Numbered from the stretch's first letter, positions 15,522 to 24,140 are shown. The stretch: DNA of 64,000 nucleotides from Streptomyces candidus (GCF_014207445.1 NZ_JACHEM010000003.1:1-64000), one strand, 5' to 3'. Translations and numbers: made by a program. The notes: a model not told the origin generated them from the letters alone.

Positions 15522-17197
15522 GCCCCACCAACACCCCTGCATCCTCGGTGTTCTCCGCACCAGGGCACGTCACCTTCCTCGGCGCCGGACCCGGCGACCC
15601 GGGCCTGCTGACACTGCGCGCTGTCGAGGCGCTGTCGAGCGCCGACGTGCTGATCGCCGAGCCCGCCGTGCTCGATGTCGTACGTGCTCATGCGAAGGCG
15701 GGCGTAAGCACGCCTCAGCTGGCGGTGGTTGACGATGCGTCAGCGACCGCGGGCACGCCGGAGATCCGGACGCCGATGTCGTCCAAGGTCGTGGTCAATC
15801 TTGTCATGGAGGCTGCGCGGAACGGCAAGCGGGTCGTCCGTGCCGTCTCCGGCGACCCCGGGCTGGACGGCAACGCGGGCGAGGAGATGCTCGCCTGCGC
15901 CGCCGAGGGCGTGGCCTTCGAGGTCGTCCCGGGCGTCGCGACCGCCGTCGGCGTGCCCGCCTACGCGGGTGTCCCGCTGCGGGACGCGGCCGGAGCGGAC
16001 GTACGGTTCGTCGACGCCCGTACCGCCGACGAGCGCTGCTGGGCGGAGGTCGGCGCGAGCGACGCGACGGCCGTCGTCTCCACGACGCTCGACGCGGTGG
16101 CCGCCGCCGCCGGTGAACTGGTGTCGGCGGGCCGCAAGCCCGACACCCCGATGACGGTGACGGTCGCCGGCACCACGACGCGCCAGCGCACGTGGAACGC
16201 GACGCTGGGCACCGTCGCCCAGGTGCTGAAGCAGGCGAAGGTGCTGCCCTCGCCGGAGGGCCACCAGCCCGTCATAGCCGTGGTCGGCGAGCGCAGCGCC
16301 GCCGCGCAGCGCGAGCAGCTGTCCTGGTTCGAGTCGAAGCCGCTGTTCGGCTGGCGGGTGCTCGTGCCGCGTACGAAGGAGCAGGCGGCGTCGCTCTCCG
16401 ACCAGCTCAGGTCGTACGGCGCGGTCCCGCACGAGGTGCCGACGATCGCCGTCGAGCCGCCGCGCACCCCGCAGCAGATGGAACGGGCCGTCAAGGGCCT
16501 GGTCACCGGGCGCTACGAGTGGATCGCCTTCACCTCGGTGAACGCCGTCAAGGCGGTGCGGGAGAAGTTCGAGGAGTACGGGCTCGACGCGCGCGCCTTC
16601 GCCGGGATCAAGGTCGCGGCGGTCGGCGAGCAGACCGCCGCCTCGCTGGTCGAGTTCGGTGTGAAGCCGGACCTGGTGCCCAGCGGTGAGCAGTCGGCCG
16701 CCGGACTCCTTGAGGACTGGCCGCCCTACGACCCGGTCTTCGACCCGATCGACCGCGTCTTCCTGCCGCGCGCCGACATCGCGACGGAGACGCTCGTCGC
16801 CGGGCTCATCGAGCTCGGCTGGGAGGTCGACGACGTCACCGCGTACCGGACCGTGCGGGCTTCGCCGCCGCCGGCGGACACGCGGGAGGCGATCAAGGGC
16901 GGCGGCTTCGACGCCGTTCTGTTCACGTCCTCCAGCACGGTACGCAACCTGGTCGGCATCGCCGGGAAGCCGCACAACGTGACGGTCATCGCCTGCATCG
17001 GCCCCGCGACGGCGAAGACCGCCGAGGAGCACGGGCTGCGCGTCGACGTGCTGTCGCCGGAACCGTCGGTGTCGCGGCTGGCGGAGGCGCTCGCCGAGTT
17101 CGGCGCGGCGCGCCGGGTGGCGGCGCTGGAGGCGGGCGAGCACGTGGCCAGACCGAGCGAGCGGCGGCCGGGGTCGCGGAGGCGGCGCACGACCTGA
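15518..17197 (+). CDS. hemD: Bifunctional SUMT-like / uroporphyrinogen-III synthase (HemD fusion)
   Basis: A 559-residue two-domain protein. Residues ~15-255 resemble SAM uroporphyrinogen-III methyltransferase (FLGAGPGDPGLLTLRAV, then AVSGDPGLDGNAGEEM and VVPGVATAVGVPAYAGVPL), but the GDPFVFGRGGEE loop and the PLTHR segment are altered, so methyltransferase activity is doubtful. Residues ~275-530 are uroporphyrinogen-III synthase (LVPRTKEQAASLSDQL, FTSVNAVKAV, VGEQTAASL, FTSSSTVRNL). It cyclises hydroxymethylbilane. TTG 15518 overlaps the hemC stop. The last 25 residues are basic and variable. Confidence 0.9.
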   Translation: MSPTNTPASSVFSAPGHVTFLGAGPGDPGLLTLRAVEALSSADVLIAEPAVLDVVRAHAKAGVSTPQLAVVDDASATAGTPEIRTPMSSKVVVNLVMEAARNGKRVVRAVSGDPGLDGNAGEEMLACAAEGVAFEVVPGVATAVGVPAYAGVPLRDAAGADVRFVDARTADERCWAEVGASDATAVVSTTLDAVAAAAGELVSAGRKPDTPMTVTVAGTTTRQRTWNATLGTVAQVLKQAKVLPSPEGHQPVIAVVGERSAAAQREQLSWFESKPLFGWRVLVPRTKEQAASLSDQLRSYGAVPHEVPTIAVEPPRTPQQMERAVKGLVTGRYEWIAFTSVNAVKAVREKFEEYGLDARAFAGIKVAAVGEQTAASLVEFGVKPDLVPSGEQSAAGLLEDWPPYDPVFDPIDRVFLPRADIATETLVAGLIELGWEVDDVTAYRTVRASPPPADTREAIKGGGFDAVLFTSSSTVRNLVGIAGKPHNVTVIACIGPATAKTAEEHGLRVDVLSPEPSVSRLAEALAEFGAARRVAALEAGEHVARPSERRPGSRRRRTT

Positions 17198-17255
17198 AAG
17201 CGGCGACGCGGCGCGTGAGGTGAGGCGTCGGGTGCGGTGAGGGGCCGCGCGGCAG

Positions 17256-17315
17256 CGTGCTGTGGGCCGTGCGGGCTGTGGGCCGTGCGTGCTGTGGTGC
17301 GCGCGTGCTGTGGTG
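17256..17315. repeat. Imperfect 16-bp tandem repeats
   Basis: Three complete imperfect 16-bp units (CGTGCGGGCTGTGGGC, CGTGCGTGCTGTGGTG and CGCGCGTGCTGTGGTG), preceded by a partial unit, lie downstream of hemD. They are non-coding as far as I can see. Confidence 0.7.
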
Positions 17316-17344
17316 CGCGGTTGCGGTGAGTGGTTGCCGTGTGT

Positions 17345-17381
17345 GGGGCGGCCGGGGATTTCTTCCCCGGCCGCCCCTTTC
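17345..17381 (+). terminator. Terminator after the rex-hemACD operon
   Basis: The arms GGGGCGGCCGGGGA and TCCCCGGCCGCCCC form a perfect 14-bp stem with a 5-nt loop, followed by TTT. It stands between hemD (plus) and the converging ANTAR/GAF gene (minus) and may serve both. Confidence 0.85.
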
Positions 17382-17475
17382 GTGTGCGTGCGGGCTACCG
17401 GGCGGGCTTGGGGTTCGGCGTGCGCATGCACGGCGACGCGGGCGCGGTTCGGCGTGGGGGGCCGGTCGGTTTGGG

Positions 17476-18498
17476 TCAGCGGCGGCGGACCGCGGTGCCA
17501 CGGTGGCGGGTGCCCAGGACGTGCAGGTGTTCCAGGGCGTCCGTCAGGACCGTGCGGTTGTACCAGGCGAGCCACTGCCCGGCCTGCGCGCCCAGGTCCG
17601 TCATGGCCTTGTGCTGGGCCGCCGTCATCTCCTTGACCGTTCGGTCCAGGTGGGCGGAGACCATGCCCACACAGATTCCGGCGGAGGTGAACAGCGGGGC
17701 GCTGTGGGCGGCGCGGCTGCCCGCGTCGAGGATTGCCCGCCGGGAGGGCTCGTCGAAGAGCGCCGCGGACTCGACGTCGCCGACGGTGACCTGGCTGAGA
17801 GTGCGGGCGGCCTCCGCGCAGGCGGTGGCGTCGTCGCCGACGTGGGCGAAGAAGTCGACGAAGTCCTCGCTGAGTCCGGTGTGGTGTTCGAGGCGCAGTC
17901 CGCCGCGGACCCGGTCGGGGAGCTGGACGTTGCCCATGTCGGTGTCGGTGATGGCGAGCAACTGGCTGAGGACCGAGCGCAGGACGGTGCCGTGGTTGAG
18001 CGGCGAGGTCCCGTTGGTCTCGCCGGTGGCGTGGCGGGCGGCCTCGAAGGCGAGGGGCGGGGCCGGGAGTTGGGTGCGGCGCGGGAACCAGAGGGGGTGG
18101 TGGCTCGGGTCGGGCCCTGGCGTACGGATGACGGCCTCGACGAGGAGGCGCATGCGGACGTTGTGCTGCTGGGAGGCGCGTTGCAGGAGGGCGAAGGCGG
18201 ATTCCCCGTCCGCGAGGGCGTAACGCTCCTGGAGGATGCCCTGGGCCTGGGAGATCAGGGGGTGGGTGTGGGCTCGGGCGCGGAGGTGGCGGAGTTCGGC
18301 GCGGAGGAGGGCGAGGTCGGAGGGGGTGGGGGAGGGGCTCGCGGAGGTCGCGGGGGCGGGTGCGGGCGCGGGGGAAGGTACGGGGGCGCGGGGGATGGGC
18401 GTGGGTGCGGGGGAAGGTGCGAGGGTGCGGGGGGAGGGGGCGGCCGGGGAGGGGACTTTGGCGGATGTGCCGGATTTCAGGTCGGGCTGGTCCGTCAT
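17476..18498 (-). CDS. ANTAR and GAF domain protein (putative RNA-binding antiterminator)
   Basis: A 340-residue protein. Residues 1-58 are a Pro/Ala/Ser-rich linker. Residues ~60-125 look like an ANTAR RNA-binding domain (ALLRAELRHLRARAHTHPLI, SQAQGILQERYALADGESAF). The C-terminal half is GAF-like (TGLSEDFVDFFAHVGDD, LFTSAGICVGMVSAHL). ANTAR proteins bind two-hexanucleotide stem loops in mRNA leaders. The order is the reverse of the usual GAF-then-ANTAR. The ATG at 18498 has AAGGGA 6 bases upstream. Ligand and RNA targets are unknown. It is convergent with the rex-hem operon and divergent from hemB. Confidence 0.75.
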   Translation of the reverse strand: MTDQPDLKSGTSAKVPSPAAPSPRTLAPSPAPTPIPRAPVPSPAPAPAPATSASPSPTPSDLALLRAELRHLRARAHTHPLISQAQGILQERYALADGESAFALLQRASQQHNVRMRLLVEAVIRTPGPDPSHHPLWFPRRTQLPAPPLAFEAARHATGETNGTSPLNHGTVLRSVLSQLLAITDTDMGNVQLPDRVRGGLRLEHHTGLSEDFVDFFAHVGDDATACAEAARTLSQVTVGDVESAALFDEPSRRAILDAGSRAAHSAPLFTSAGICVGMVSAHLDRTVKEMTAAQHKAMTDLGAQAGQWLAWYNRTVLTDALEHLHVLGTRHRGTAVRRR

Positions 18499-18667
18499 GG
18501 CTGTCCCTTCGGGCCGGGGGCGGGGACGTGGTTGCTGGGCGGGTACGACCCTCAAGCTGACCACATGGGGGACGGGGGTGGGGTAACGGGTGGGAGGGGA
18601 GGGGCAGGTGCGGGGTTCGGGGCGCGGGGGTGTGGTTGTACGCGGGTGGCGGGGCGTGGGGTGGGGG

Positions 18668-18785
18668 GCACCGTCCGGTGGGGGGCCGCCCCCTTGCCCG
18701 CCCGTTCCGCCCCCGGGGGCGGCCCCGCCGCCCAAGGGGGCTGACGTAGAACGGCCCCGCCGCGCAAGGTGGCGGGCGTCGGGGG
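18668..18785 (+). repeat. Dispersed GC-rich intergenic repeat, copy B
   Basis: The core at 18668-18743 begins GCACCGTCCGGTGGGGGG and continues TTGCCCGCCCGTTCCGCCCC to CCGCCCAAGGGGGCTG, as in copies A, C and D and in the same orientation. It lies in the 343-bp gap between the divergent ANTAR/GAF gene and hemB, so both promoters must flank it. I see no gene in this gap. Confidence 0.87.
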
Positions 18786-18841
18786 TGGGACCGGCGGGGT
18801 GTCGGTAAAGGTGGGGGTTGGGGCGGCGTAGCGTTGGCCGT

Positions 18842-19834
18842 ATGACTGCGTATGGATCCTTTCCGGGGGCCCGGCCCCGGCGGCTGCGGAACACTCCTGC
18901 GATGCGGCGCATGGTCGCGGAGACCCGCCTGCACCCGGCCGATCTGATCCTCCCCGCGTTCGTCCGGGAGTCGATCAGCGAGCCCGTCGCCATCTCCGCG
19001 ATGCCAGGCGTGTACCAGCACACCCTCGACTCCCTGCGCAAGGCGGCCGTGGAGGCCGTCGAGGCAGGCGTGTCCGGGATCATGCTGTTCGGTGTGCCGG
19101 ACGAGGCGAAGAAGGACGCGGCCGGGACCGTCGGTACCGACCCCGACGGGATTCTTCAGGTCGCCCTGCGTGCCGTGCGCGAGGAGGTCGGCGACGACCT
19201 CGTGGTCATGTCCGACCTGTGTCTGGACGAGTTCACCGACCACGGGCACTGCGGTGTGCTCGACGCGGACGGCCGCGTCGACAACGACGCGACGCTGGAG
19301 CGGTACGCGGAGATGGCCCAGGTGCAGGCCGACGCGGGCGCCCACGTGGTCGGGCCGAGCGGCATGATGGACGGTCAGATCGGCGTTGTCCGCGACGCGT
19401 TGGACGGCATCGGGCGTGAGGACGTGTCGATCCTCGCGTACACCGCCAAGTATTCGAGCGCCTTCTACGGGCCGTTCCGGGAGGCCGTCGGCTCGTCGCT
19501 GAAGGGCGACCGCAAGACATACCAGCAGGACCCGGCCAACACCCGTGAGTCGATGCGGGAGCTGGCACTGGACCTGGAGGAGGGCGCGGACATGGTGATG
19601 GTCAAGCCCGCCGGCCCGTACCTCGACATCCTTGCGAAGGTCGCGGAGAGCGTCGACGTGCCGGTGGCCGCGTACCAGATCAGCGGCGAGTACGCGATGA
19701 TCGAGGCCGCCGCCGAGAAGGGCTGGATCGAGCGGGACCGGGCGATCATGGAGTCGCTGACCGGGATCAAGCGCGCAGGTGCGCAGATGATCCTCACGTA
19801 CTGGGCGACGGAGGCGGCGCGGGCGCTGCGCTGA
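18842..19834 (+). CDS. hemB: Delta-aminolevulinic acid dehydratase (porphobilinogen synthase)
   Basis: A 330-residue enzyme condensing two 5-aminolevulinate molecules to porphobilinogen. The Schiff-base lysines are in [14 protein letters not shown] and [10 protein letters not shown]. The metal site reads [14 protein letters not shown]: it keeps the first and last Cys of the zinc form, but the middle Cys is Asp, an intermediate between Zn- and Mg-type enzymes. ATG 18842 is used. It is separated from rex-hemACD by the ANTAR/GAF gene on the other strand, so it has its own promoter. Confidence 0.96.
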   Translation: MTAYGSFPGARPRRLRNTPAMRRMVAETRLHPADLILPAFVRESISEPVAISAMPGVYQHTLDSLRKAAVEAVEAGVSGIMLFGVPDEAKKDAAGTVGTDPDGILQVALRAVREEVGDDLVVMSDLCLDEFTDHGHCGVLDADGRVDNDATLERYAEMAQVQADAGAHVVGPSGMMDGQIGVVRDALDGIGREDVSILAYTAKYSSAFYGPFREAVGSSLKGDRKTYQQDPANTRESMRELALDLEEGADMVMVKPAGPYLDILAKVAESVDVPVAAYQISGEYAMIEAAAEKGWIERDRAIMESLTGIKRAGAQMILTYWATEAARALR

Positions 19835-19948
19835 GGTCTGCGGGCGGAGGCGGGCGGGGCTCGCCGCCGCCCGGCCCGGATGCGCAGGGCGGCCGTCTCG
19901 TGCCGTCGGGAGGATGCCTTGCGTGCTTGTACGGGGTGGGGCGGGGCG

Positions 19949-20182
19949 TCAGACCGTGCGGGCGAACGCGGACCAGGCGGTCGGGGTGAGGGTGAGCGTG
20001 GGGCCGTCCGGGTTCTTGGAGTCGCGGACGTGGATGGCGGCGGGGTGGGCGGCGATCTCGACGCACGCGCCACCCTCGGAGGCGCTGTGGCTCGACTTGC
20101 GCCAGGAGTAGGCGAGTTCGAGGCACTGGCCGCCCTCGTCGCTGCTGTAGCTCGACTTGAACCACTGAAGTGCGGTGCTCAT
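19949..20182 (-). CDS. DUF397 domain protein with a duplicated motif
   Basis: A 77-residue protein of the DUF397 family, common beside HTH regulators in Streptomyces (WhiJ/AbaA-type loci). The usual motif WRKSSxSxxxGGxCVE occurs in full (SWRKSSHSASEGGACVEIA, then VRDSKNPDGPTLTLTP). A second copy precedes it (WFKSSYSSDEGGQCLELAY), so the N-terminal half is duplicated. The start overlaps the HTH gene's stop (ATGA), meaning they are translated together. Members are thought to modulate the partner regulator; the mechanism here is not known. Confidence 0.85.
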   Translation of the reverse strand: MSTALQWFKSSYSSDEGGQCLELAYSWRKSSHSASEGGACVEIAAHPAAIHVRDSKNPDGPTLTLTPTAWSAFARTV

Positions 20183-21003
20183 TGGTCTCCTAGCAGTCTG
20201 TCCAACAGCCCCTTGGAGTCCTCGGTGTTGAGGGCCTGAGTTCGCAGCATCGCATATTTGCGCGCCAGCCTGGAGGTAGCGTCGAGGCTGGAGACCCACT
20301 GGCTACCGAGTTGGCCCTCGATGTAGGCGAGGTGTTGGTGCTCGACGGTTTCGAGGAGGGTAAAGGGGCCGGATAGCCCAGCGTGCCTGGTGCTGGTCAG
20401 TGGGAGGATTTGCAGGGCTAGGTCCGGGAGGTCGGCACAAGCACGCAGGTGGCGCAGCTGGGCCTTGTGGTCGGCCGGGGCGCACAGGGTCACATGAAGT
20501 GCGGGCTCCCAGATGACGAAGCTGGTGGTCGGTGGGTCCTTGCGGTGGAGGATCTCCTGCCGCTTGAGTCGACCCTCGGTGAGGTTCGCGATCTCGTCCT
20601 CGTCGAAGGCTGGGACTCGGTTGCGCATCACCGTCTCGGCGTACACGGCGGTCTGAAGCAGGCCGGGCAAGACATGGCTGTCGTACCAGGACAAGGTGAG
20701 GGCCTCGCGCTCGTGCGCCATGTACTCCTCGGCCCAGCGGGGGAACTGGTCGACGTCCGGCATGTTCTCCACGCCCACCCGCAACGCACCGCGTATGTCC
20801 AGGAGTTCGTCCAGCAGTTGGGCGAGATCCGCGCGCAGTGCCCTTCTGCCCTGCTCGATCGACGCGATGGTCTCGACGTCCACCTGGACGGCGTCGGCGA
20901 GCGTCTGCTGGGTGTGACCGGCCGCCTCGCGGAATCTGGCCAGTTGCTTGCCCAGCATCCTCATGGCGGACGTGTTCTTCCTCTGGCGTTGCCTGGGGCT
21001 CAT
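20179..21003 (-). CDS. XRE-family HTH regulator with DUF5753 ligand domain
   Basis: A 274-residue protein. The Cro/CI-type helix-turn-helix is at residues ~15-70 (MLGKQLARFREAAGHTQQTL, QVDVETIASIEQGRR). The C-terminal two thirds are a DUF5753 domain (PGLLQTAVYAETVMR, IWEPALHVTL, LQILPLTSTRHAGL). This is the WhiJ-like class, usually encoded with a DUF397 protein and a divergent ATPase, exactly as here. The ATG at 21003 begins at MSPRQRQRK; the upstream frame adds residues from the intergenic region. Confidence 0.9.
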   Translation of the reverse strand: MSPRQRQRKNTSAMRMLGKQLARFREAAGHTQQTLADAVQVDVETIASIEQGRRALRADLAQLLDELLDIRGALRVGVENMPDVDQFPRWAEEYMAHEREALTLSWYDSHVLPGLLQTAVYAETVMRNRVPAFDEDEIANLTEGRLKRQEILHRKDPPTTSFVIWEPALHVTLCAPADHKAQLRHLRACADLPDLALQILPLTSTRHAGLSGPFTLLETVEHQHLAYIEGQLGSQWVSSLDATSRLARKYAMLRTQALNTEDSKGLLDRLLGDQ

Positions 21004-21116
21004 GCTGTTCAAACTCCCCGTACGCGCACCTGCTTGAGCGTGTTCCGACCCGTACAGATTTTTTGTACGGGTGAACCCAGTGCTCCCCACCGGTCACGTT
21101 CCGCAACCCTCGTCGC

Positions 21117-21611
21117 GTGAACGAGACAACTCAACTGACCCTGTATGACAAGCACTTCTTCCGGCGTGAGCGCCGGTCCGTGCCGGAAGCGCGGCGGTTC
21201 GTGGGCCGGGTGCTCGCGGAACTCGGGGGCACTGCCCGTTCGGACGACGTACTGCTGTGCGTCAGCGAGCTGGCCACGAACGCGCTGGAGCACGGCGTGC
21301 CGCCGGGGCGCGGGTTCCAGCTCAGGGTGTTCGCCGCGCGGGACCTGCTGCGGATCGAGGTGCACGACAGCGGGCCGGGCAGGCCCCGGAAGGCCGGGGG
21401 CGGCGGGCCGGCCCTGGAGGAGGGCGGCCGGGGGCTCGTCCTGGTCGCGGCGCTGGCGGACGACTGGGGGGTGGGGGAGCGGGACCCGGGGAAGGTCGTG
21501 TGGTGCGAGTTCGCCGGGGAGGAGAGGCGCGCCCCCGTCCCGGGGGTTGCGCAGGGGTCGGGGGCGGTCTCTCCCGAGGGGCCTCGGGCGTTCGGGCTCA
21601 GAGGCTGCTGA
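21117..21611 (+). CDS. ATP-binding anti-sigma-factor-like protein (HATPase_c)
   Basis: A 164-residue GHKL-fold protein similar to SpoIIAB/RsbW kinases. The N box is CVSELATNALEHGVP (residues ~44-58), the G1 region is EVHDSGPGRPR, and the G2 loop is GGRGLVLVAALADDWGV. Proteins of this set pair with WhiJ-like HTH/DUF397 modules, and the gene is divergent from that pair with 113 bases between. GTG 21117 is the only reasonable start. The Gly/Pro-rich tail from ~140 is poorly conserved. The 3' end overlaps the convergent lipoprotein gene by 14 bases. Confidence 0.85.
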   Translation: MNETTQLTLYDKHFFRRERRSVPEARRFVGRVLAELGGTARSDDVLLCVSELATNALEHGVPPGRGFQLRVFAARDLLRIEVHDSGPGRPRKAGGGGPALEEGGRGLVLVAALADDWGVGERDPGKVVWCEFAGEERRAPVPGVAQGSGAVSPEGPRAFGLRGC

Positions 21612-22359
21612 TGTCGTCGAGGTCGGCGTTCCAGAACGAGACCTTGAGCGAGCTGTCGACGTAGACGCCCTTTGCGGGGAGAGCCGCCCGCGCGAAGCCG
21701 CCCACGTTCTTGTGCTGGGCGTCGTAGAAGCCGATAGAGAGCGACTTCGCGGTGTAACCGGGGTCCGGGGTGCCCGTCGGGGACGAGAGCTTCACGACGG
21801 CGTACCCGCTCGCACCGGGGCGCAGGCTCACCACGGACTGCGGCTGCGTGTCCTTCATGGACGGCGGCACGGACTGGGCGCCCTCGAAGCGGACCACGGG
21901 GGCGTAGTAGAGGTTGCAGAGCTTCGAGCCCTTGTTGGTGGCCGTGAGGATCATGGTGTTCAGGGGGCGGCTGACGACCTGGGCGGTCACCGTGATGTTG
22001 GAGGCGTCGCAGCGGTCGCGGTGGGCGGGGGCGTCGGGGTCGGTCTTGGCCCCGGGAGTTCCGGCGGTGCCGGTGCTGCCGCTCTTGCCGCCGGTGTTCT
22101 TGGTGCCGTCCGAGGTGGAGGAGGTCTGGTGGGCGTTGCCGCCCGCCCGGCCGGGCTCGGCTTCGCCTGCGGGCTTGCCGTCGCTGCCGCCGGTGGACTC
22201 GGAGGGAGCGGACGAGGGCGAGGACGTGCGGGCGGCTCCGGCGTCCTTCGCGCCCTCGCCGCTGTCGCAGGCGGTCAGGGAGAGCGCCGCCGTGAGAGCG
22301 ACTGCGGAGACGGCGAACAGGCGGGTGCGGCGGGCTGTGCGGACGAGGCGTGCGGACAT
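21598..22359 (-). CDS. DUF4232 domain lipoprotein
   Basis: A 253-residue secreted lipoprotein. The signal peptide has an Arg-rich n-region, a hydrophobic core and lipobox LTAC (ALSLTAC, Cys at ~33). A Ser/Gly/Thr-rich linker (to ~115) leads to a DUF4232 beta-sandwich domain (CDASNITVTAQVV, TNKGSKLCNLYYAPVV, LRPGASGYAVVKL). The two Cys probably form a disulfide. The function of DUF4232 is unknown. ATG 22359 is chosen because it begins the signal peptide. It is convergent with the ATPase gene. Confidence 0.85.
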   Translation of the reverse strand: MSARLVRTARRTRLFAVSAVALTAALSLTACDSGEGAKDAGAARTSSPSSAPSESTGGSDGKPAGEAEPGRAGGNAHQTSSTSDGTKNTGGKSGSTGTAGTPGAKTDPDAPAHRDRCDASNITVTAQVVSRPLNTMILTATNKGSKLCNLYYAPVVRFEGAQSVPPSMKDTQPQSVVSLRPGASGYAVVKLSSPTGTPDPGYTAKSLSIGFYDAQHKNVGGFARAALPAKGVYVDSSLKVSFWNADLDDISSL

Positions 22360-22615
22360 GACGGATTCCGTTTCTGTGGTGGGACTTCTGTGAGCGGGAG
22401 TTCGGTGAGGGGGGCTTCGGTACGTGGGACGGCCGGAGCCGGCAGGGGCCGCTCGACCGGTCGGCGGGAGCGGCGTGCTTTGATGCCCAGAGCTTGTACG
22501 AAAGGTCGTCCTGGCTGCCAGAGTTGACGGGCAGTCGGGGACGCTGGAACGATTCCACCGGCTGTGACCTGCGGTGATGCGGTGTTCCTGGAACGCCGGG
22601 ATGGGATGGGGAGCG

Positions 22616-24049
22616 GTGTCGGACACCGGGGGAACGGCTGAGCTCGCGGAGTTCCTGCGGGAGCTGAAGGGGCGCTCGGGGCTGAGCTACGGCGCCCTCG
22701 CCAAGCGTCTGCACATGAGCACGTCGACCCTTCACCGCTACTGCAACGGGGACGCCGTACCCACGGAATTCGCCCCCGTGGAGCGACTGGCGCGGCTGTG
22801 CAGAGCCACTCCGGACGAGATGGTGGGTGTCCACAGGCTGTGGATCCTGGCGGACGCGGCGCGAGGGAAGAGGGAGGCGCAGCCTGGGCGGGCGGACGCG
22901 GGGACGCAGCCGGTGCGGGCGGGCTCGGAGGGGCACGTCGTGCGGCCGGACGCCGAGGCCGACACCGAGTCCCCTGCCCCTGCCCCGGTCGGTGCCGAAC
23001 CCGGTGCGGAGTCCGGGCCGCTCGTCTCCCTGCGCGGTGCGGGCGGCGACGCCGAAAGCGGTGGTTCCAGCACCGGCGGACGTTCCGGTGCCTTCGGGCG
23101 CAACGGGCGGCGCAACGTCCTCATCGGCGTCGGTACCGTTCTCGCGGTGGTCGCCTCCACCGTGCTCGTCACGCAACTCGTGGGCGGTGCACGGGACGAG
23201 GGCGCGGGTGGCCAACCGGTGGGCGCTGCCTCGTCACCCGTACCGGACGCCCCCGGGGGCGGCAGCCCTGCGGGCGCGGAGCCGAAGACGCACCCGTCCG
23301 TCTCCCCCTCCCGTACGGCCACCGGCAGCGCCTCGCCCACGACCCTGCCCTCCGCCGACCCTCCCGGCAGGGAGAAGCCACAGGACGCGGAACGCGACAC
23401 GGATCGGGGCGGCCAGGGCGGCGACGGCACGAGCGCCACCGGCACGCCCTTCGTCACCGCCGTGCGCCCCTACGTGTACGAGACGCCGTGCAGCCAGTAC
23501 TTCCTCGTCGACAGCAGACCCCAGAAGGTCGCCCCGCCGCCGAGCGAGCAGGACGCGCCCGGCTGGGCCGCGTCCTACCGGGCGGTCCCCGCCGACGAAC
23601 AGCTCATCGCGCTGACCCTCCAGGGCCGGTCGAAGGAGACCGTCGTCCTGGAGGCCCTGCACGTACGCGTCGTGCGCAGCGAAGCACCGCTGCCGTGGAC
23701 CCGGTACGCCACCGGGGTCGGCTGCGGCGGCAACGTCGACACCAAGTCGTTCACCGTCGACCTGGACGCGGGCCGCCCGGCCACCGTCCCGCACGCCGGG
23801 CAGCGGGACTTCCCGTACAAGGTCAGCGAGACGGACCCCGAGGTGTTCTACGTGAAGGCGAGCGCCCGGGCGCACGCGGTGAGCTGGTACCTGGAGCTCG
23901 TGTGGTCCAGCGGCGGGCGGCGCGGCGTCGAGCGCATCGACGCCGGGGGCGGCAAGCCGTTCCGGACGAGCGGGTCCGTCGGGCGGCCGACGTACCACCA
24001 CCCGCTCGGCTCCTCCGCCTGGGAGAAGCCGCTCGACGACGACTCCTGA
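22616..24049 (+). CDS. HTH-domain membrane protein (XRE-like N terminus, single TM)
   Basis: A 477-residue protein. The N-terminal ~75 residues contain an XRE-type helix-turn-helix (GLSYGALAKRLHMSTSTLHR, YCNGDAVPTEFAPVERLARL). A Glu/Pro/Ala-rich linker follows, then one transmembrane helix (NVLIGVGTVLAVVASTVLVT) near residue 165-190, and an extracellular region with a conserved-looking domain from ~285 (ETPCSQYFLVDSRPQKV). This architecture is recurrent in streptomycetes but unassigned. GTG 22616 follows GGGATGGGGA; ATG 22601 or 22574 are possible. It is divergent from the DUF4232 gene. Confidence 0.78.
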   Translation: MSDTGGTAELAEFLRELKGRSGLSYGALAKRLHMSTSTLHRYCNGDAVPTEFAPVERLARLCRATPDEMVGVHRLWILADAARGKREAQPGRADAGTQPVRAGSEGHVVRPDAEADTESPAPAPVGAEPGAESGPLVSLRGAGGDAESGGSSTGGRSGAFGRNGRRNVLIGVGTVLAVVASTVLVTQLVGGARDEGAGGQPVGAASSPVPDAPGGGSPAGAEPKTHPSVSPSRTATGSASPTTLPSADPPGREKPQDAERDTDRGGQGGDGTSATGTPFVTAVRPYVYETPCSQYFLVDSRPQKVAPPPSEQDAPGWAASYRAVPADEQLIALTLQGRSKETVVLEALHVRVVRSEAPLPWTRYATGVGCGGNVDTKSFTVDLDAGRPATVPHAGQRDFPYKVSETDPEVFYVKASARAHAVSWYLELVWSSGGRRGVERIDAGGGKPFRTSGSVGRPTYHHPLGSSAWEKPLDDDS

Positions 24050-24077
24050 GCGCGAGGGCGGCGGCAGTAGTGCGTAC

Positions 24078-24126
24078 GGGGAAGGCCCCGGCGGGGAGCG
24101 AAGAGCTCCGCACCGGGGCCTTTCCC
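24078..24126. terminator. Bidirectional terminator between convergent genes
   Basis: GGGGAAGGCCCCGG (24078-24091) pairs with CCGGGGCCTTTCCC (24113-24126), with a nested GGAGC/GCTCC hairpin inside. It lies between the HTH membrane gene and argS, which converge here. T and A tracts in the outer arms fit termination in both directions. Confidence 0.8.
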
Positions 24127-24140
24127 GTGGCACCGACCTG

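Noticed and set aside
15740..19345. A 1201-residue minus-strand open frame across hemD, the ANTAR/GAF gene and hemB
   Set aside because: High GC leaves antisense frames open; the sequence is Arg/Pro/Gly/His-rich with no domain, and plus-strand genes have clear motifs.
23234..24133. Minus-strand open frame opposite the HTH membrane gene
   Set aside because: Shadow frame without domain or ribosome site.
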